Source: Salibacter halophilus (GTDB lineage Bacteria; Bacteroidota; Bacteroidia; Flavobacteriales_G; Salibacteraceae). Taken from it: a DNA stretch of 64,000 nucleotides. Numbering within the stretch: the first letter of the stretch is position 1; each line of letters opens with the position of its first letter. A program made the position numbers and the translations under genes. The stretch covers positions 396,410 through 460,409 of the forward strand of contig NZ_WACR01000001.1 in the NCBI RefSeq assembly GCF_008806325.1, written 5' to 3'. A model generated the notes under the pieces. It worked only from the letters and a program-made list of their open reading frames with translations. It was not told the origin of the DNA and did not search any database. This document shows positions 8,155 to 17,097 of this stretch, in pieces.

Positions 8155-8901
8155 TTAATAAACTAATTTATCCGTATAAATATGTCCATCAACAGACTTT
8201 ACCTTAACTATATAAGTCCCCTTTGGTAAATCAGAAAGGTTAACTAAATTGCTATTAGAGGATAAATTTGACTTCTGTTTAACTAAACTTCCTGTTATTG
8301 AATACAATTCAACTTTTTTGAGTGGTTTCTGAACACCTTTAATTTTCACAAAAGAATTACTGATGAATAGTTTATAATCTCTATTTTGAGCATCTTCTTT
8401 AGAATAACCTAGGGTTATATTCTTATTTGATCCTGTAGAATCATAAAAAACAGATTCAGGAACACAATTATAATTAATACCAATTTCAGAAGGATCACAA
8501 CTTTGACTTAAACTAAATGATTCAAAATATCCATCTTGACAGTTTGTATTATCTGTAGAGCCTAACGTTTTCACAAAATTACCATTTTTATAAAGCTCAA
8601 TCTCTCCATCATCTCCTAACATTACGGAATACCTATCTTCACTACAAAACCAAGAGTCATACTCAACAAGGTTACCATCTCCACTAGCACCTACTTCAAA
8701 ACAGTCAACAACAGCTGGGGTGAACGAGATATCACACCCAAATTCACTGTCCCATGTTGCTGCACAGTAACCACTCGAAGACCCTTCACAAGAATATACC
8801 ACCCAAATTTGAACTGCATTTGAGCTAGCTGAAACAAATAGAAATAACACTGTTGCAATAAAGCAACTCCTAAAAGAGTTTTTTAAAATTAATTCTTTCA
8901 T
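8155..8901 (-). CDS. T9SS cargo protein with C-terminal sorting domain
   Basis: A 248-residue secreted protein with an N-terminal signal peptide (cleavage near SNA/VQ). It has Cys-rich segments and one copy of the module shared with the downstream gene (YDSWFCSEDRYSV, later NCQDGYFESFSLSQSCDPSEIG). The last ~80 residues form a type A T9SS sorting domain, with KKVELYSITGSLV, LSDLPKGTYIVKV and a final TDKLVY. It is therefore predicted to be exported by the PorU/PorV machinery encoded at 36.6-41.8 kb. Its function is unknown. It is AT-rich and part of a two-gene island on the opposite strand from the surrounding genes. Confidence 0.75.
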   Translation of the reverse strand: MKELILKNSFRSCFIATVLFLFVSASSNAVQIWVVYSCEGSSSGYCAATWDSEFGCDISFTPAVVDCFEVGASGDGNLVEYDSWFCSEDRYSVMLGDDGEIELYKNGNFVKTLGSTDNTNCQDGYFESFSLSQSCDPSEIGINYNCVPESVFYDSTGSNKNITLGYSKEDAQNRDYKLFISNSFVKIKGVQKPLKKVELYSITGSLVKQKSNLSSNSNLVNLSDLPKGTYIVKVKSVDGHIYTDKLVY

Positions 8902-8954
8902 AATTAGAGATTTTTATTGATTATTCTGCTAATATATAAAACTTATTATCGTAT

Positions 8955-9038
8955 AGCAAAATAATCGAGGAACAAGCCGACAAGTGGTCGTTTATGTTCT
9001 GGAATATGGAATACGCTGATCTTCCCGGAGCAGAATAA
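8955..9038 (+). pseudogene. Remnant: last 27 codons of a prolyl oligopeptidase gene
   Basis: The codons from AGC AAA ATA to the stop repeat the end of the gene at 5194 (its residues 694-720) with identical protein sequence. The only differences are four synonymous third-position changes and TAA instead of TAG. No start or upstream coding part exists. The silent-only divergence means the fragment was part of a functional gene until recently. It is followed by the same type of terminator. Confidence 0.9.
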
Positions 9039-9059
9039 TTTAAAGCTTCAATATACCTT

Positions 9060-9093
9060 AAGCCCTGATGTGAAATTCATGTCAGGGCTTTTT
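9060..9093 (+). terminator. Second copy of the peptidase-gene terminator
   Basis: AGCCCTGA and TCAGGGCT form a perfect 8-bp stem followed by five T. It belongs with the 27-codon remnant upstream and resembles the terminator at 7381. Confidence 0.8.
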
Positions 9094-9114
9094 CAATTCG
9101 CGATTCGCGAATTG
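9094..9114. repeat. Near-perfect inverted repeat of 10-bp arms
   Basis: CAATTCGCGA and TCGCGAATTG flank a single T, and another GCGAATT follows. It lies directly after the terminator, on the paaZ side. It could be a protein site or an intergenic palindrome; no function is assigned. Confidence 0.75.
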
Positions 9115-9198
9115 CGAATTAGCAATCCTTCACCAATAATTTCACCACTCCGTGAGTTTACTATAATTTAGTGCCTCCAATAGAAAAATTGCGAGGAG

Positions 9199-11286
9199 AT
9201 GAAGAAATTACAAAACTACGCCCATGGTCAATGGGTTGAAGGTACAGGTGACGGAAAAACACTATATAATTCAATAACAGGTGAACCAATAGCAGCAGCT
9301 ACGAGTGAAGGACTCGATTTTGGCGAGATGATGGATTACGGCCGCAGGGTTGGTGGTCCGGCTCTACGCAAAATGACTTTCCACGAACGCGGACTCATGC
9401 TAAAAGCACTGGCGATGCACCTGATGAAAAAGAAGAAGGATTTTTACAAGCTCAGTTGGGCTACAGGGGCTACTAAACCAGACTCATGGTTTGATATTGA
9501 TGGAGGATTCGGGAACCTTTTTGCTAATGCGAGTCTGCGTAGGCAATTCCCGAATGAATCGTACTACGTGGATGGTGAAATGCACAACTTTTCACAAAGT
9601 GGTCAGTTTGTAGGTCACCACATCATGGTTCCAAAAGAAGGTGTTGCCATTCACATCAACGCCTTTAACTTCCCGGTTTGGGGAATGCTTGAAAAATGTG
9701 CTGTCAACTGGTTTGCCGGAGTTCCTGCAATCGTAAAACCAGCAACGCTCACATCTTATTTAACTGAGGCTGTTGTAAGAGAGATTATCGACTCAAAAAT
9801 ACTTCCTGAAGGTGCGCTTCAACTCATTGCTGGTAGCGCTCGCGGAATTATCGATCACGTTGAATCGCAGGATATCGTGACATTTACAGGATCTGCCAGT
9901 ACTGGTAAAATGCTCAAGTCAAATCCGAGACTAATCGAAGAAGCAGTTCCGTTTAACATGGAGGCCGATTCACTCAATGCATCAGTACTGGGTGAAGACG
10001 CGGCTCCCGGAACGCCTGAGTTCGACATTTTCGTCAAAGAAGTTCGAAAAGAAATGACGGTAAAAGCCGGGCAAAAATGTACGGCTATCAGAAGAGCGAT
10101 CGTACCGGAGAAATATGTCGATGACGTCCGCAAGGCTCTGACCGAGCAACTTCAAAAAACAACAGTTGGAGACCCGAATATTGACGGAACAAGAATGGGC
10201 GCACTTGCCGGACAGGAACAACGTACTGAAGTTCGCGAAAAAGTAAATCAGTTACTCGCTGAGCAGGAACTCGCTTACGGAAGCCTGGAAACAGCTGAAC
10301 TCAACGGTGCCGATTACGAAAAAGGTGCTTTCCTCTCTCCTATTCTCATGGTAAATAGCGATCCGTTCAACAAAAAGGCCTGCCACGATGTGGAAGCCTT
10401 TGGTCCGGTTGCTACGATTTTACCTTACAAAAACAACGATGAGGCAATCAAATTGACCAGAATGGGAAAAGGTTCGCTCGTAACTTCTATTGCTACGGCT
10501 GATGACAAAACTGCGAGAGATTTCACACTCGGAACCGCAGCCTATAACGGCCGAATCATGATCCTCAACCGCGATTGTGCTAAAGAAAGTACAGGTCACG
10601 GAGCTCCTCTTCCACTTCTCGTACACGGTGGACCGGGAAGAGCCGGAGGCGGTGAAGAAATGGGTGGTAAACGCGGTGTTTTCCACTACATGCAACGTAC
10701 AGCAATTCAGGGATCTCCAACGACATTGACTGAAGTTACAAACCAGTACCAGTACGGAGCAAAACACAAAGATCCCGGCAAACACGTGTTTCAAAAACAC
10801 TTTGAAGAACTCGAAGTCGGTGAAACAGTTTTCACGCACAAACACACAGTCACAGAAACTGACATCACCAATTTCGCTAATGTAAGTGGAGACAACTTCT
10901 ATGCTCACATGGATAGGACTTCTCTTGACGGAACCATCTTTGAAGATCGCGTGGCGCACGGCTACTTCATTCTTTCAAAAGCTGCCGGATTATTCGTTGA
11001 CCCCAAAAAAGGTCCGGTTCTCCTGAATTACGGAATCGATAATTGTCGCTTCACGAAACCTGTTTATCCGGGAATGACGATCGGAGTTCGCTTTACGGTT
11101 CAGGAGAAAATCGAAAACGATAAACTGGGCGATGAAAATGTAGCCAAAGGAATCGTAAAATTCATGGTCGATATTTACGATGAAGAGGACGAAACAGTTG
11201 GGCTTGCAACAATCCTCACGATGGTGAAAAAGCTCGATCAATCGGCTGCAGAGCAAGCTGCCAAAGAAGCCGAAAATGAAGAGTAA
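9199..11286 (+). CDS. paaZ: Bifunctional oxepin-CoA hydrolase / semialdehyde dehydrogenase PaaZ
   Basis: A 695-residue fusion with the normal PaaZ architecture. Residues about 1-520 are an NADP aldehyde dehydrogenase with Glu255 (FNMEADSLN) and catalytic Cys294 (AGQKCTAIR). Residues about 535-685 are a MaoC-like hotdog hydratase with Asp565 and His570 in SGDNFYAH. PaaZ opens the oxepin-CoA ring and oxidises the resulting semialdehyde to 3-oxo-5,6-dehydrosuberyl-CoA, which feeds the PaaJ thiolase encoded at 1490. Both active sites look intact. The ring-oxygenase genes paaABCDE are not in the window. Confidence 0.93.
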   Translation: MKKLQNYAHGQWVEGTGDGKTLYNSITGEPIAAATSEGLDFGEMMDYGRRVGGPALRKMTFHERGLMLKALAMHLMKKKKDFYKLSWATGATKPDSWFDIDGGFGNLFANASLRRQFPNESYYVDGEMHNFSQSGQFVGHHIMVPKEGVAIHINAFNFPVWGMLEKCAVNWFAGVPAIVKPATLTSYLTEAVVREIIDSKILPEGALQLIAGSARGIIDHVESQDIVTFTGSASTGKMLKSNPRLIEEAVPFNMEADSLNASVLGEDAAPGTPEFDIFVKEVRKEMTVKAGQKCTAIRRAIVPEKYVDDVRKALTEQLQKTTVGDPNIDGTRMGALAGQEQRTEVREKVNQLLAEQELAYGSLETAELNGADYEKGAFLSPILMVNSDPFNKKACHDVEAFGPVATILPYKNNDEAIKLTRMGKGSLVTSIATADDKTARDFTLGTAAYNGRIMILNRDCAKESTGHGAPLPLLVHGGPGRAGGGEEMGGKRGVFHYMQRTAIQGSPTTLTEVTNQYQYGAKHKDPGKHVFQKHFEELEVGETVFTHKHTVTETDITNFANVSGDNFYAHMDRTSLDGTIFEDRVAHGYFILSKAAGLFVDPKKGPVLLNYGIDNCRFTKPVYPGMTIGVRFTVQEKIENDKLGDENVAKGIVKFMVDIYDEEDETVGLATILTMVKKLDQSAAEQAAKEAENEE

Positions 11287-11307
11287 GATAATTTTATTAG
11301 TTAATCA

Positions 11308-11448
11308 GGGGCGTGTATCAAAACCGAAAAGTGAGATTTTTCGGTTTTAAAAGGCTAACCTTAAAAAGTTCAAACAACTATAAAGGTTGGCTAAAGCTCC
11401 TTCAATTATCAGTTTTTTGGTCTCGTAAATGCCTTTTGATACCCCCCC
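11308..11448 (+). promoter_or_regulatory. Structured intergenic element before fhs; terminator and/or RNA leader
   Basis: An 11-bp hairpin (11320-11330 with 11338-11348, loop GTGAGA) could terminate paaZ. It is enclosed by long-range pairing: GGGG 11308-11311 with CCCC from 11443, GTATC 11315-11319 with GATAC 11438-11442, and AAAAGGC 11349-11355 with GCCTTTT 11431-11437. A second hairpin pairs GGCTAACCTT (11353-11362) with AAGGTTGGCT (11383-11392) and competes for the GGC of the long stem. The element ends 15 nt before the fhs ATG. No known riboswitch class is recognised. Confidence 0.5.
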
Positions 11449-11463
11449 TTTATATGCATACAA

Positions 11464-13134
11464 ATGAAATCTGATATAGAAATTGCCAACAGCGTTGAGG
11501 CAAAAAATATTTCTGAGATAGCTGAAAAACTCGATATTGGTCAGAACCAGATTGAGCCGTACGGTCACCACAAAGCCAAGCTACCGCTCTCATTGATAAA
11601 TGACGAGAAAGCAAAGCAATCTAAACTGGTGCTCGTAACCTCTATCAACCCAACTCCATCAGGTGAGGGAAAAACAACCAGCGCGATCGGATTGAATGAT
11701 GGTTTAAACCTCATCGGTGAAAAATCAACTGTCGTGTTGAGAGAACCTTCACTCGGCCCGGTTTTCGGAATAAAAGGCGGAGCTGCAGGTGGCGGAATGT
11801 CACAGGTAATCCCGATGGAAGATATCAACCTTCATTTTACCGGTGATTTTGCAGCTGTCGAAAAAGCAAACAACCTACTTGCTGCTATCATCGATAACGA
11901 TGTGCAAAAGAAGGATGGCGGACTCGGGATTGACCCGAGAACAGTTACCTGGAAACGCTGCATGGACATGAATGATCGCGCTCTGCGCAATATCGTTTCA
12001 GGACTTGGCGGAAAAGCTGGTGGTTTCCCAACTGAAACAGGCTTTAACATCACTGCTGCTTCTGAGATCATGGCCATTTTGTGCATGAGCAACACGTTTG
12101 CTGATCTCAAAGAAAAACTGGGAAACATCTACATTGGCGACACCCGAACAGGCGAAGCCGTTTTTGCAAAAGACCTCAAAGCAGAAAACGCAATGGCGAT
12201 TTTGCTCAAGGATGCTATCAAGCCAAACCTCGTTCAAACGCTCGAAGGAAATCCGGCCATTATTCACGGAGGTCCGTTTGCGAATATCGCACAGGGAACG
12301 AATAGCATCATCGCGACCAAAACCGGATTGTCACTTAGCGATTACGTCATCACGGAAGCAGGATTCGGAGCTGATTTAGGAGCAGAGAAATTCTTTAACA
12401 TCAAGTCTCGCCATGCTGGTGTTTCACCATCAGCCGTTGTGATTGTGGCTACGATCAGAGCCCTGAAGTACCACGGAGGCGCAAAGCTCGACAACCTCAC
12501 TGAGCCGGATTTTGAGGCTCTGACCGAAGGATTAAAAAACCTTCAAAAGCATATCCAAACAATACAGAGTTTTGGAATTAAGCCGATTGTGACAATCAAC
12601 AAATTCGTTGCTGATCAGGATAGCGAAATCAATAAGGTTAGTGAATTTTGTAAAAAAGAAGAAGTAAAAGCAATTGTAGCCGATAGCTGGGGAAAAGGCG
12701 GAGAAGGAAACCGTGAATTGGCTAAAGAAGTAGTAACACTTTGCGATGAAAATCCACCTACTTTCAACCCACTTTACAACCTGGATGACAACATCGAAAA
12801 TAAGATCAACAAAATTGCAAAAGTGGTTTATGGAGCCGGTGATGTGAAGCTGAGCGCTAAAGCTCAAAAACAATTGAAACGATTTGAAAAACTCGGTTTT
12901 GACAAATTGCCCATTTGCATCGCAAAAACACAAAAATCACTTTCTGATGATGCTTCATTAATCGGAAGACCTTCAGACATCACCTTTAACGTGAGAGAAT
13001 TTGAAATTGCAGCAGGTGCCGGTTTCGTCATCCCGATAGCCGGGAATATGCTCAGAATGCCCGGACTACCTTCTACTCCGGCCGCTGAGAAAATGGAAAT
13101 CGATGCTGAGGGCAACATCTCAGGTTTATCTTAA
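11464..13134 (+). CDS. fhs: Formate--tetrahydrofolate ligase
   Basis: 556 residues, the normal family length. The enzyme makes 10-formyl-THF from formate, ATP and THF in cytoplasmic one-carbon metabolism. The P-loop TPSGEGKTT is at residues 64-72, and the signatures REPSLGPVFGIKGGAAGGG and HFTGDFAA follow. No truncation is seen. It lies between paaZ and a crotonase gene, 24 nt before the latter, so all three may share transcription, although formate has no known role in phenylacetate breakdown. The unusual structured leader upstream suggests separate regulation. Confidence 0.95.
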   Translation: MKSDIEIANSVEAKNISEIAEKLDIGQNQIEPYGHHKAKLPLSLINDEKAKQSKLVLVTSINPTPSGEGKTTSAIGLNDGLNLIGEKSTVVLREPSLGPVFGIKGGAAGGGMSQVIPMEDINLHFTGDFAAVEKANNLLAAIIDNDVQKKDGGLGIDPRTVTWKRCMDMNDRALRNIVSGLGGKAGGFPTETGFNITAASEIMAILCMSNTFADLKEKLGNIYIGDTRTGEAVFAKDLKAENAMAILLKDAIKPNLVQTLEGNPAIIHGGPFANIAQGTNSIIATKTGLSLSDYVITEAGFGADLGAEKFFNIKSRHAGVSPSAVVIVATIRALKYHGGAKLDNLTEPDFEALTEGLKNLQKHIQTIQSFGIKPIVTINKFVADQDSEINKVSEFCKKEEVKAIVADSWGKGGEGNRELAKEVVTLCDENPPTFNPLYNLDDNIENKINKIAKVVYGAGDVKLSAKAQKQLKRFEKLGFDKLPICIAKTQKSLSDDASLIGRPSDITFNVREFEIAAGAGFVIPIAGNMLRMPGLPSTPAAEKMEIDAEGNISGLS

Positions 13135-13158
13135 TTTTGACATCAAAAGCAACAAATT

Positions 13159-13935
13159 ATGAGTGATATCACACAACAGGGATATGTTGAAACAACTGTA
13201 AAAGACGGAATTGGAACTATTGAATTCATGCATCCGGCCAGTAACTCATTACCGGGGAAACTGCTCGCAGAATTGGCGCAAAACATTACAGATGCCGGCA
13301 AAAATGACGACATCAAAGTTATTGTACTCAAGTCTGCCGGTGAGCGCGCTTTTTGTGCAGGTGCCTCATTTGACGAGCTGCTCGCGATTGATGACTATCC
13401 AACCGGCAAAAAGTTCTTTATGGGGTTTGCCAATGTGATCAATGCTGCACGCAAATGCCCAAAACTCATTATCGGTCGGATTCAGGGTAAAGCCGTAGGC
13501 GGTGGAGTTGGAATGGCGAGTGCCGTAGATTATTGCCTGGCGACAAAATACGCTTCAGTAAAGTTGAGTGAGTTAGCGATCGGGATTGGTCCTTTTGTTG
13601 TAGGCCCTGCTGTGGAGCGGAAAATTGGATCAGCTATGTCTCAAATGGCGATCAACGCTACCGAATGGCGAGATGCTCAATGGGCTCACGAAAAAGGACT
13701 TTATGCTGATATTTACGAAACTACTGAAGAACTCGATGAAGCAGTAAATGAGTTATCAGGTAAATTAGCAACTTACAATCCTGAAGCTATGCGTGACCTG
13801 AAAAATGTATTTTGGGAAGGTTGTGAAGACTGGGATGTGCTTTTAGAAAAACGTGCTGAGCTCAGCGGTGAACTCGTTTTGGAAGAATTCACCAAAAACT
13901 TCATCAACAACTTCAAAAACAAATCGAAGAAATAA
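13159..13935 (+). CDS. Enoyl-CoA hydratase/isomerase family protein (PaaF/PaaG-like role possible)
   Basis: A 258-residue crotonase-fold enzyme. The oxyanion-hole segments are present (AFCAGASFDEL near residue 65; GKAVGGGVGMAS near residue 115). The second catalytic acid is kept (Glu138 in LSELAIGIGP), but the position of the first catalytic glutamate of classical hydratases is Gly118. This suggests an isomerase-like or single-acid mechanism. The paaZ neighbourhood makes a step in phenylacetate degradation (isomerisation as in PaaG, or hydration as in PaaF) plausible but unproven. A clear terminator follows, ending the operon. Confidence 0.8.
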   Translation: MSDITQQGYVETTVKDGIGTIEFMHPASNSLPGKLLAELAQNITDAGKNDDIKVIVLKSAGERAFCAGASFDELLAIDDYPTGKKFFMGFANVINAARKCPKLIIGRIQGKAVGGGVGMASAVDYCLATKYASVKLSELAIGIGPFVVGPAVERKIGSAMSQMAINATEWRDAQWAHEKGLYADIYETTEELDEAVNELSGKLATYNPEAMRDLKNVFWEGCEDWDVLLEKRAELSGELVLEEFTKNFINNFKNKSKK

Positions 13936-13956
13936 ACTAAATTCAATTCAATCCTC

Positions 13957-13993
13957 AATCCCGATTGGTTTTATCTATCAATCGGGATTTTTG
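13957..13993 (+). terminator. Rho-independent terminator after the crotonase gene
   Basis: AATCCCGATTG (13957-13967) pairs with CAATCGGGATT (13979-13989), followed by a T-rich tail. Confidence 0.85.
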
Positions 13994-14128
13994 TTTTAGT
14001 CCCAATATTTTTACGAAATTTACCAATTGATACCAGTAAAGTAATTTAGAATTTAATTTTCAGATAAAAGTTACTTACTTTTAAATCAGCTATTTTGCAA
14101 CCTTATTTGGTGAACACAATTTGACGCT

Positions 14129-15877
14129 ATGACAAAAGCCGATCTCAACAAACAGTTGGAAGAGCTCCTCGAGAAGGAGATGAACAATGAAACCGCTATA
14201 TCTGCAAAAGATATACTAGCCAATTATCAAACCCTGGCAGCAGCCGACCACAAAACTCAACTCGAAGAGCACCTTGAAAAAGGTGGCAAAAAAGAAGAGT
14301 TCTCTCCAAAACGCGATGATGAAGACGAGCACTTTGATGAATTGTGGGCTAAGTTTTCTCAAAAGAAGAAAACATGGGAAAAAGAATTAGCGGATGTTCA
14401 GCAGGAGAATTACAAACACAAGCTGAACATCATTGATGAAATTAAGGATCTGACCGAAAACGAAGAAAACGTAAAGCGTGCTTTTGAACGCATGCGCGAG
14501 CTCGAAGAAAAGTGGAAAGAATTGGGCTCTGTACCGTCACAAAAATTCAGAGAGCTGCAAAATAAATACAGCAGAATGCGCGATGAGTTTTTCTACAACA
14601 TGCGCATTTACAAAGAACTTCTCGAGCACGACCTCAAACGCAATCTTCAAAAGAAAGAGGAGTTGGCCGAAAAAATGGAGTCGCTCAAGGAGAAGAAAAA
14701 CATCAAAGAAGTTGATACACTGCTCAAAACCTACCTGAAAGAATGGGATGAAATAGGTCCAACATTTCGCGAAGAATGGGAAAAAGTTCGCGATAGGTTT
14801 CGATCGGCCCAGCACGAATTGTTTGACAAAATCAAGCAGCATTACCAGCAGGTTAAAGATCAACACCTGGAAAATTTAGAACGAAAGAAAAAGCTTGTAG
14901 ATCAGCTCGAGAAAATCAACGAGGAAGAAATTGAAACGCAAAAGCGTTGGAGAAAACTCACTGAAAAGGTTAAAGATCTCCAAAAAGAATGGAAAACGAT
15001 AGGCTTTGCTCCAAAAGAGGAGAACCGAGAAGTTTGGGAGCGCTTTCAAAAAGCCGGTGATGATTTCTTTGAAGCTAAAAGAGAATACTTTGCCAATCTG
15101 AAAGTTGAGCAGGATAAAAACAAATCGCTCAAAGAAGAGATGATAAAAGAAGCTCAGGCTCTTGAAGATAGTGAAGACTGGAAAGAGACTAAAGAGAAAC
15201 TCATCAAGCTTCAAAAGAGATGGCAAAAAGTGGGCAATGCGCATCAGCGTGATGAGCAAAGACTTTGGAAAACATTTAGAAGTTCCTGTAATAAGTTCTT
15301 CGACCGAAAGAAAGATTACTTTGCCAATAAAGACCAGCGCGAAGCAGAAAACCTGGAAAAGAAAAAGGCGATAATCGAAAAGATTGAGAAATTTGAACCT
15401 GCGGGAGACTACAAAAAGGATCTCGAATCTTTAGAAGATCTCACACATGAATTCAATGAAGTTGGTTTTATTCCCATCAATCAAAAATCGCTCATAGCAA
15501 ACGCGTACAGAAAAGCAGTAAGGGAACAATACAAAAAACTCGGTTTGGATGAGGAAGAAACCAAAGAGCGACTCTACAAAAATAAGCTCGAAGATTTGAG
15601 TCATTCTTCTAATAGTGACAGGGTACTTGAGCGGGAAGAAAGAAAGATTCGTGAAAACATCAGTAAACTGAAATCAACTCTCAATAGATATGAAACCAAC
15701 ATTTCATTTGTGGAGAGCTCAAAGGGTGGCGAGTCACTGCTCAAAGATGTGAAAGATAAAATCGAGTCAACCCGTAAACAATTAGAAAACGAAGAAAAGA
15801 AGCTCGATATGCTTTACAGGACGCAAGAAGATGATGAGGAAGACGAATCTGTCTCTGAAGAGGAAACTGAAAACTGA
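14129..15877 (+). CDS. DUF349 repeat coiled-coil protein
   Basis: A 582-residue, highly charged cytoplasmic protein without signal or membrane segment. It contains about five DUF349 repeats, each recognisable by WKELG-, W.E.GP- or WKTIGFAP-like turns followed by FF. The repeats are EKWKELGSVP, KEWDEIGPTFREEW, KEWKTIGFAP, KRWQKVGNAH and the weaker NEVGFIPINQKS. The first ~90 and last ~110 residues are acidic coiled coil. The family is common in Bacteroidota; its function is not established. It is monocistronic, upstream of a DUF3078 gene. Confidence 0.88.
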   Translation: MTKADLNKQLEELLEKEMNNETAISAKDILANYQTLAAADHKTQLEEHLEKGGKKEEFSPKRDDEDEHFDELWAKFSQKKKTWEKELADVQQENYKHKLNIIDEIKDLTENEENVKRAFERMRELEEKWKELGSVPSQKFRELQNKYSRMRDEFFYNMRIYKELLEHDLKRNLQKKEELAEKMESLKEKKNIKEVDTLLKTYLKEWDEIGPTFREEWEKVRDRFRSAQHELFDKIKQHYQQVKDQHLENLERKKKLVDQLEKINEEEIETQKRWRKLTEKVKDLQKEWKTIGFAPKEENREVWERFQKAGDDFFEAKREYFANLKVEQDKNKSLKEEMIKEAQALEDSEDWKETKEKLIKLQKRWQKVGNAHQRDEQRLWKTFRSSCNKFFDRKKDYFANKDQREAENLEKKKAIIEKIEKFEPAGDYKKDLESLEDLTHEFNEVGFIPINQKSLIANAYRKAVREQYKKLGLDEEETKERLYKNKLEDLSHSSNSDRVLEREERKIRENISKLKSTLNRYETNISFVESSKGGESLLKDVKDKIESTRKQLENEEKKLDMLYRTQEDDEEDESVSEEETEN

Positions 15878-15912
15878 TCTGACCATGACACAGAATCAAC
15901 GAAATAGTTTTC

Positions 15913-15920
15913 TATTTTCG
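15913..15920 (+). promoter_or_regulatory. Probable -7 promoter element of the DUF3078 gene
   Basis: TATTTTCG differs from TAnnTTTG at one base and is followed by GCAGCCAAAC, resembling the context of other promoters in the window. It lies 19 nt before the start. Confidence 0.4.
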
Positions 15921-15939
15921 CAGCCAAACTAAATCATAT

Positions 15940-16872
15940 ATGAAAAGAATTATACTTGCAGTCGTTATTGCACTAACGGCCCAAATCTCTTACGCCCAAT
16001 TAGATTCACTTGTAAAAGATACAGCCTGGACATTAGAAGGCGTTTTATCTCTAACAGGTTCACAGGTTTCACTAACAAACTGGCAGGCCGGTGGTGAAAA
16101 CTCAATCTCTGCAAATGGTTTTTTCAGCATCAACGCAGATTACAACAAGGATAAACTGACCTGGGAAAACTATATTGAGGCTGCTATTGGTGGTACAAGA
16201 ATTGGTGGTGATGACCTCCGCAAAACTGATGACCGTTTTGAAATAGGAACTAAATTTGGGTATCAACTCAGTAAAAACTGGCAGGCAACAGGTTTTTCAA
16301 CTTTCAGAACCCAGTTCACTGAAGATTTCGAACTTTTGGGTGATACAGCCAGGAGAAGAATTTCTCACATCATGGCTCCAGGTTATTTCTTTGCCGGTCT
16401 TGGTGCTCAGTACTCTCCGGTAAAATGGTTCAGAGTAAATATTGCTCCTCTATCAACTAAAATGACATTTGTTCGTGTTCAAAACCTCGCTAATCAAGGC
16501 GCTTTTGGAGTTGAGCCGGCTACGTATGATGAAAACGGTGAATTGATCTCTGAAGGTGAAAACACTCGAGTTGAGCTCGGTGGATACGTTAAAATTTGGG
16601 CGAAGAAGAAGATCATGGATAACGTTGTTATTGAAACGAAAGCAGACTTCTTCTCTAATTACCAGGAACAACCTCAAAACATCGATATCACCTGGGATGT
16701 AATGCTCAACCTAAAAGTCAACAAATGGCTATCTGCAAATATCACAACCAACCTTATCTATGACGATGACATCATGGTTGAAACAGGCACAAATGAAATG
16801 GGAGAAACAACTACTGGCCCAAGAGTTCAGTTTAAAGAAGTATTTGGTGCCGGATTGAGTGTCAACTTCTAA
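15940..16872 (+). CDS. DUF3078 outer-membrane protein
   Basis: 310 residues with an N-terminal signal peptide (cleavage near SYA/QLD). The mature region has alternating beta-strands ending in a C-terminal aromatic (GAGLSVNF), as in outer-membrane barrels. The motif SLTNWQAGGENSIS near residue 45 is the hallmark of DUF3078 proteins of Bacteroidota. No transported substrate or partner can be inferred. It has its own promoter-like site and a strong terminator. Confidence 0.8.
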   Translation: MKRIILAVVIALTAQISYAQLDSLVKDTAWTLEGVLSLTGSQVSLTNWQAGGENSISANGFFSINADYNKDKLTWENYIEAAIGGTRIGGDDLRKTDDRFEIGTKFGYQLSKNWQATGFSTFRTQFTEDFELLGDTARRRISHIMAPGYFFAGLGAQYSPVKWFRVNIAPLSTKMTFVRVQNLANQGAFGVEPATYDENGELISEGENTRVELGGYVKIWAKKKIMDNVVIETKADFFSNYQEQPQNIDITWDVMLNLKVNKWLSANITTNLIYDDDIMVETGTNEMGETTTGPRVQFKEVFGAGLSVNF

Positions 16873-16894
16873 TCAATTCCCAAAAATGAATTTT

Positions 16895-16927
16895 AAGCCA
16901 ACTTATATACTGAAGTTGGCTTTTTTT
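16895..16927 (+). terminator. Rho-independent terminator after the DUF3078 gene
   Basis: AAGCCAACTT pairs with AAGTTGGCTT around an 8-nt loop, followed by a run of T. Confidence 0.9.
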
Positions 16928-17097
16928 ATGATTTAAAATTCAGGCTATCTCAAAATATACTTTTATTATATTCTGATAAAACAACAAATACTCGAAACTA
17001 TATTTCGATAAACAAAAGTAATTCGAGTACTTGTTTCGCTTTTTCTCATTATTTCAAAAAGAGAAGGAGAAACCGTACATTTACCCGCTCAAATTAG

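Noticed and set aside
7434..9038. Transposon or insertion sequence around the island
   Set aside because: No transposase and no terminal inverted repeats were seen; the boundaries are a duplicated gene end instead.
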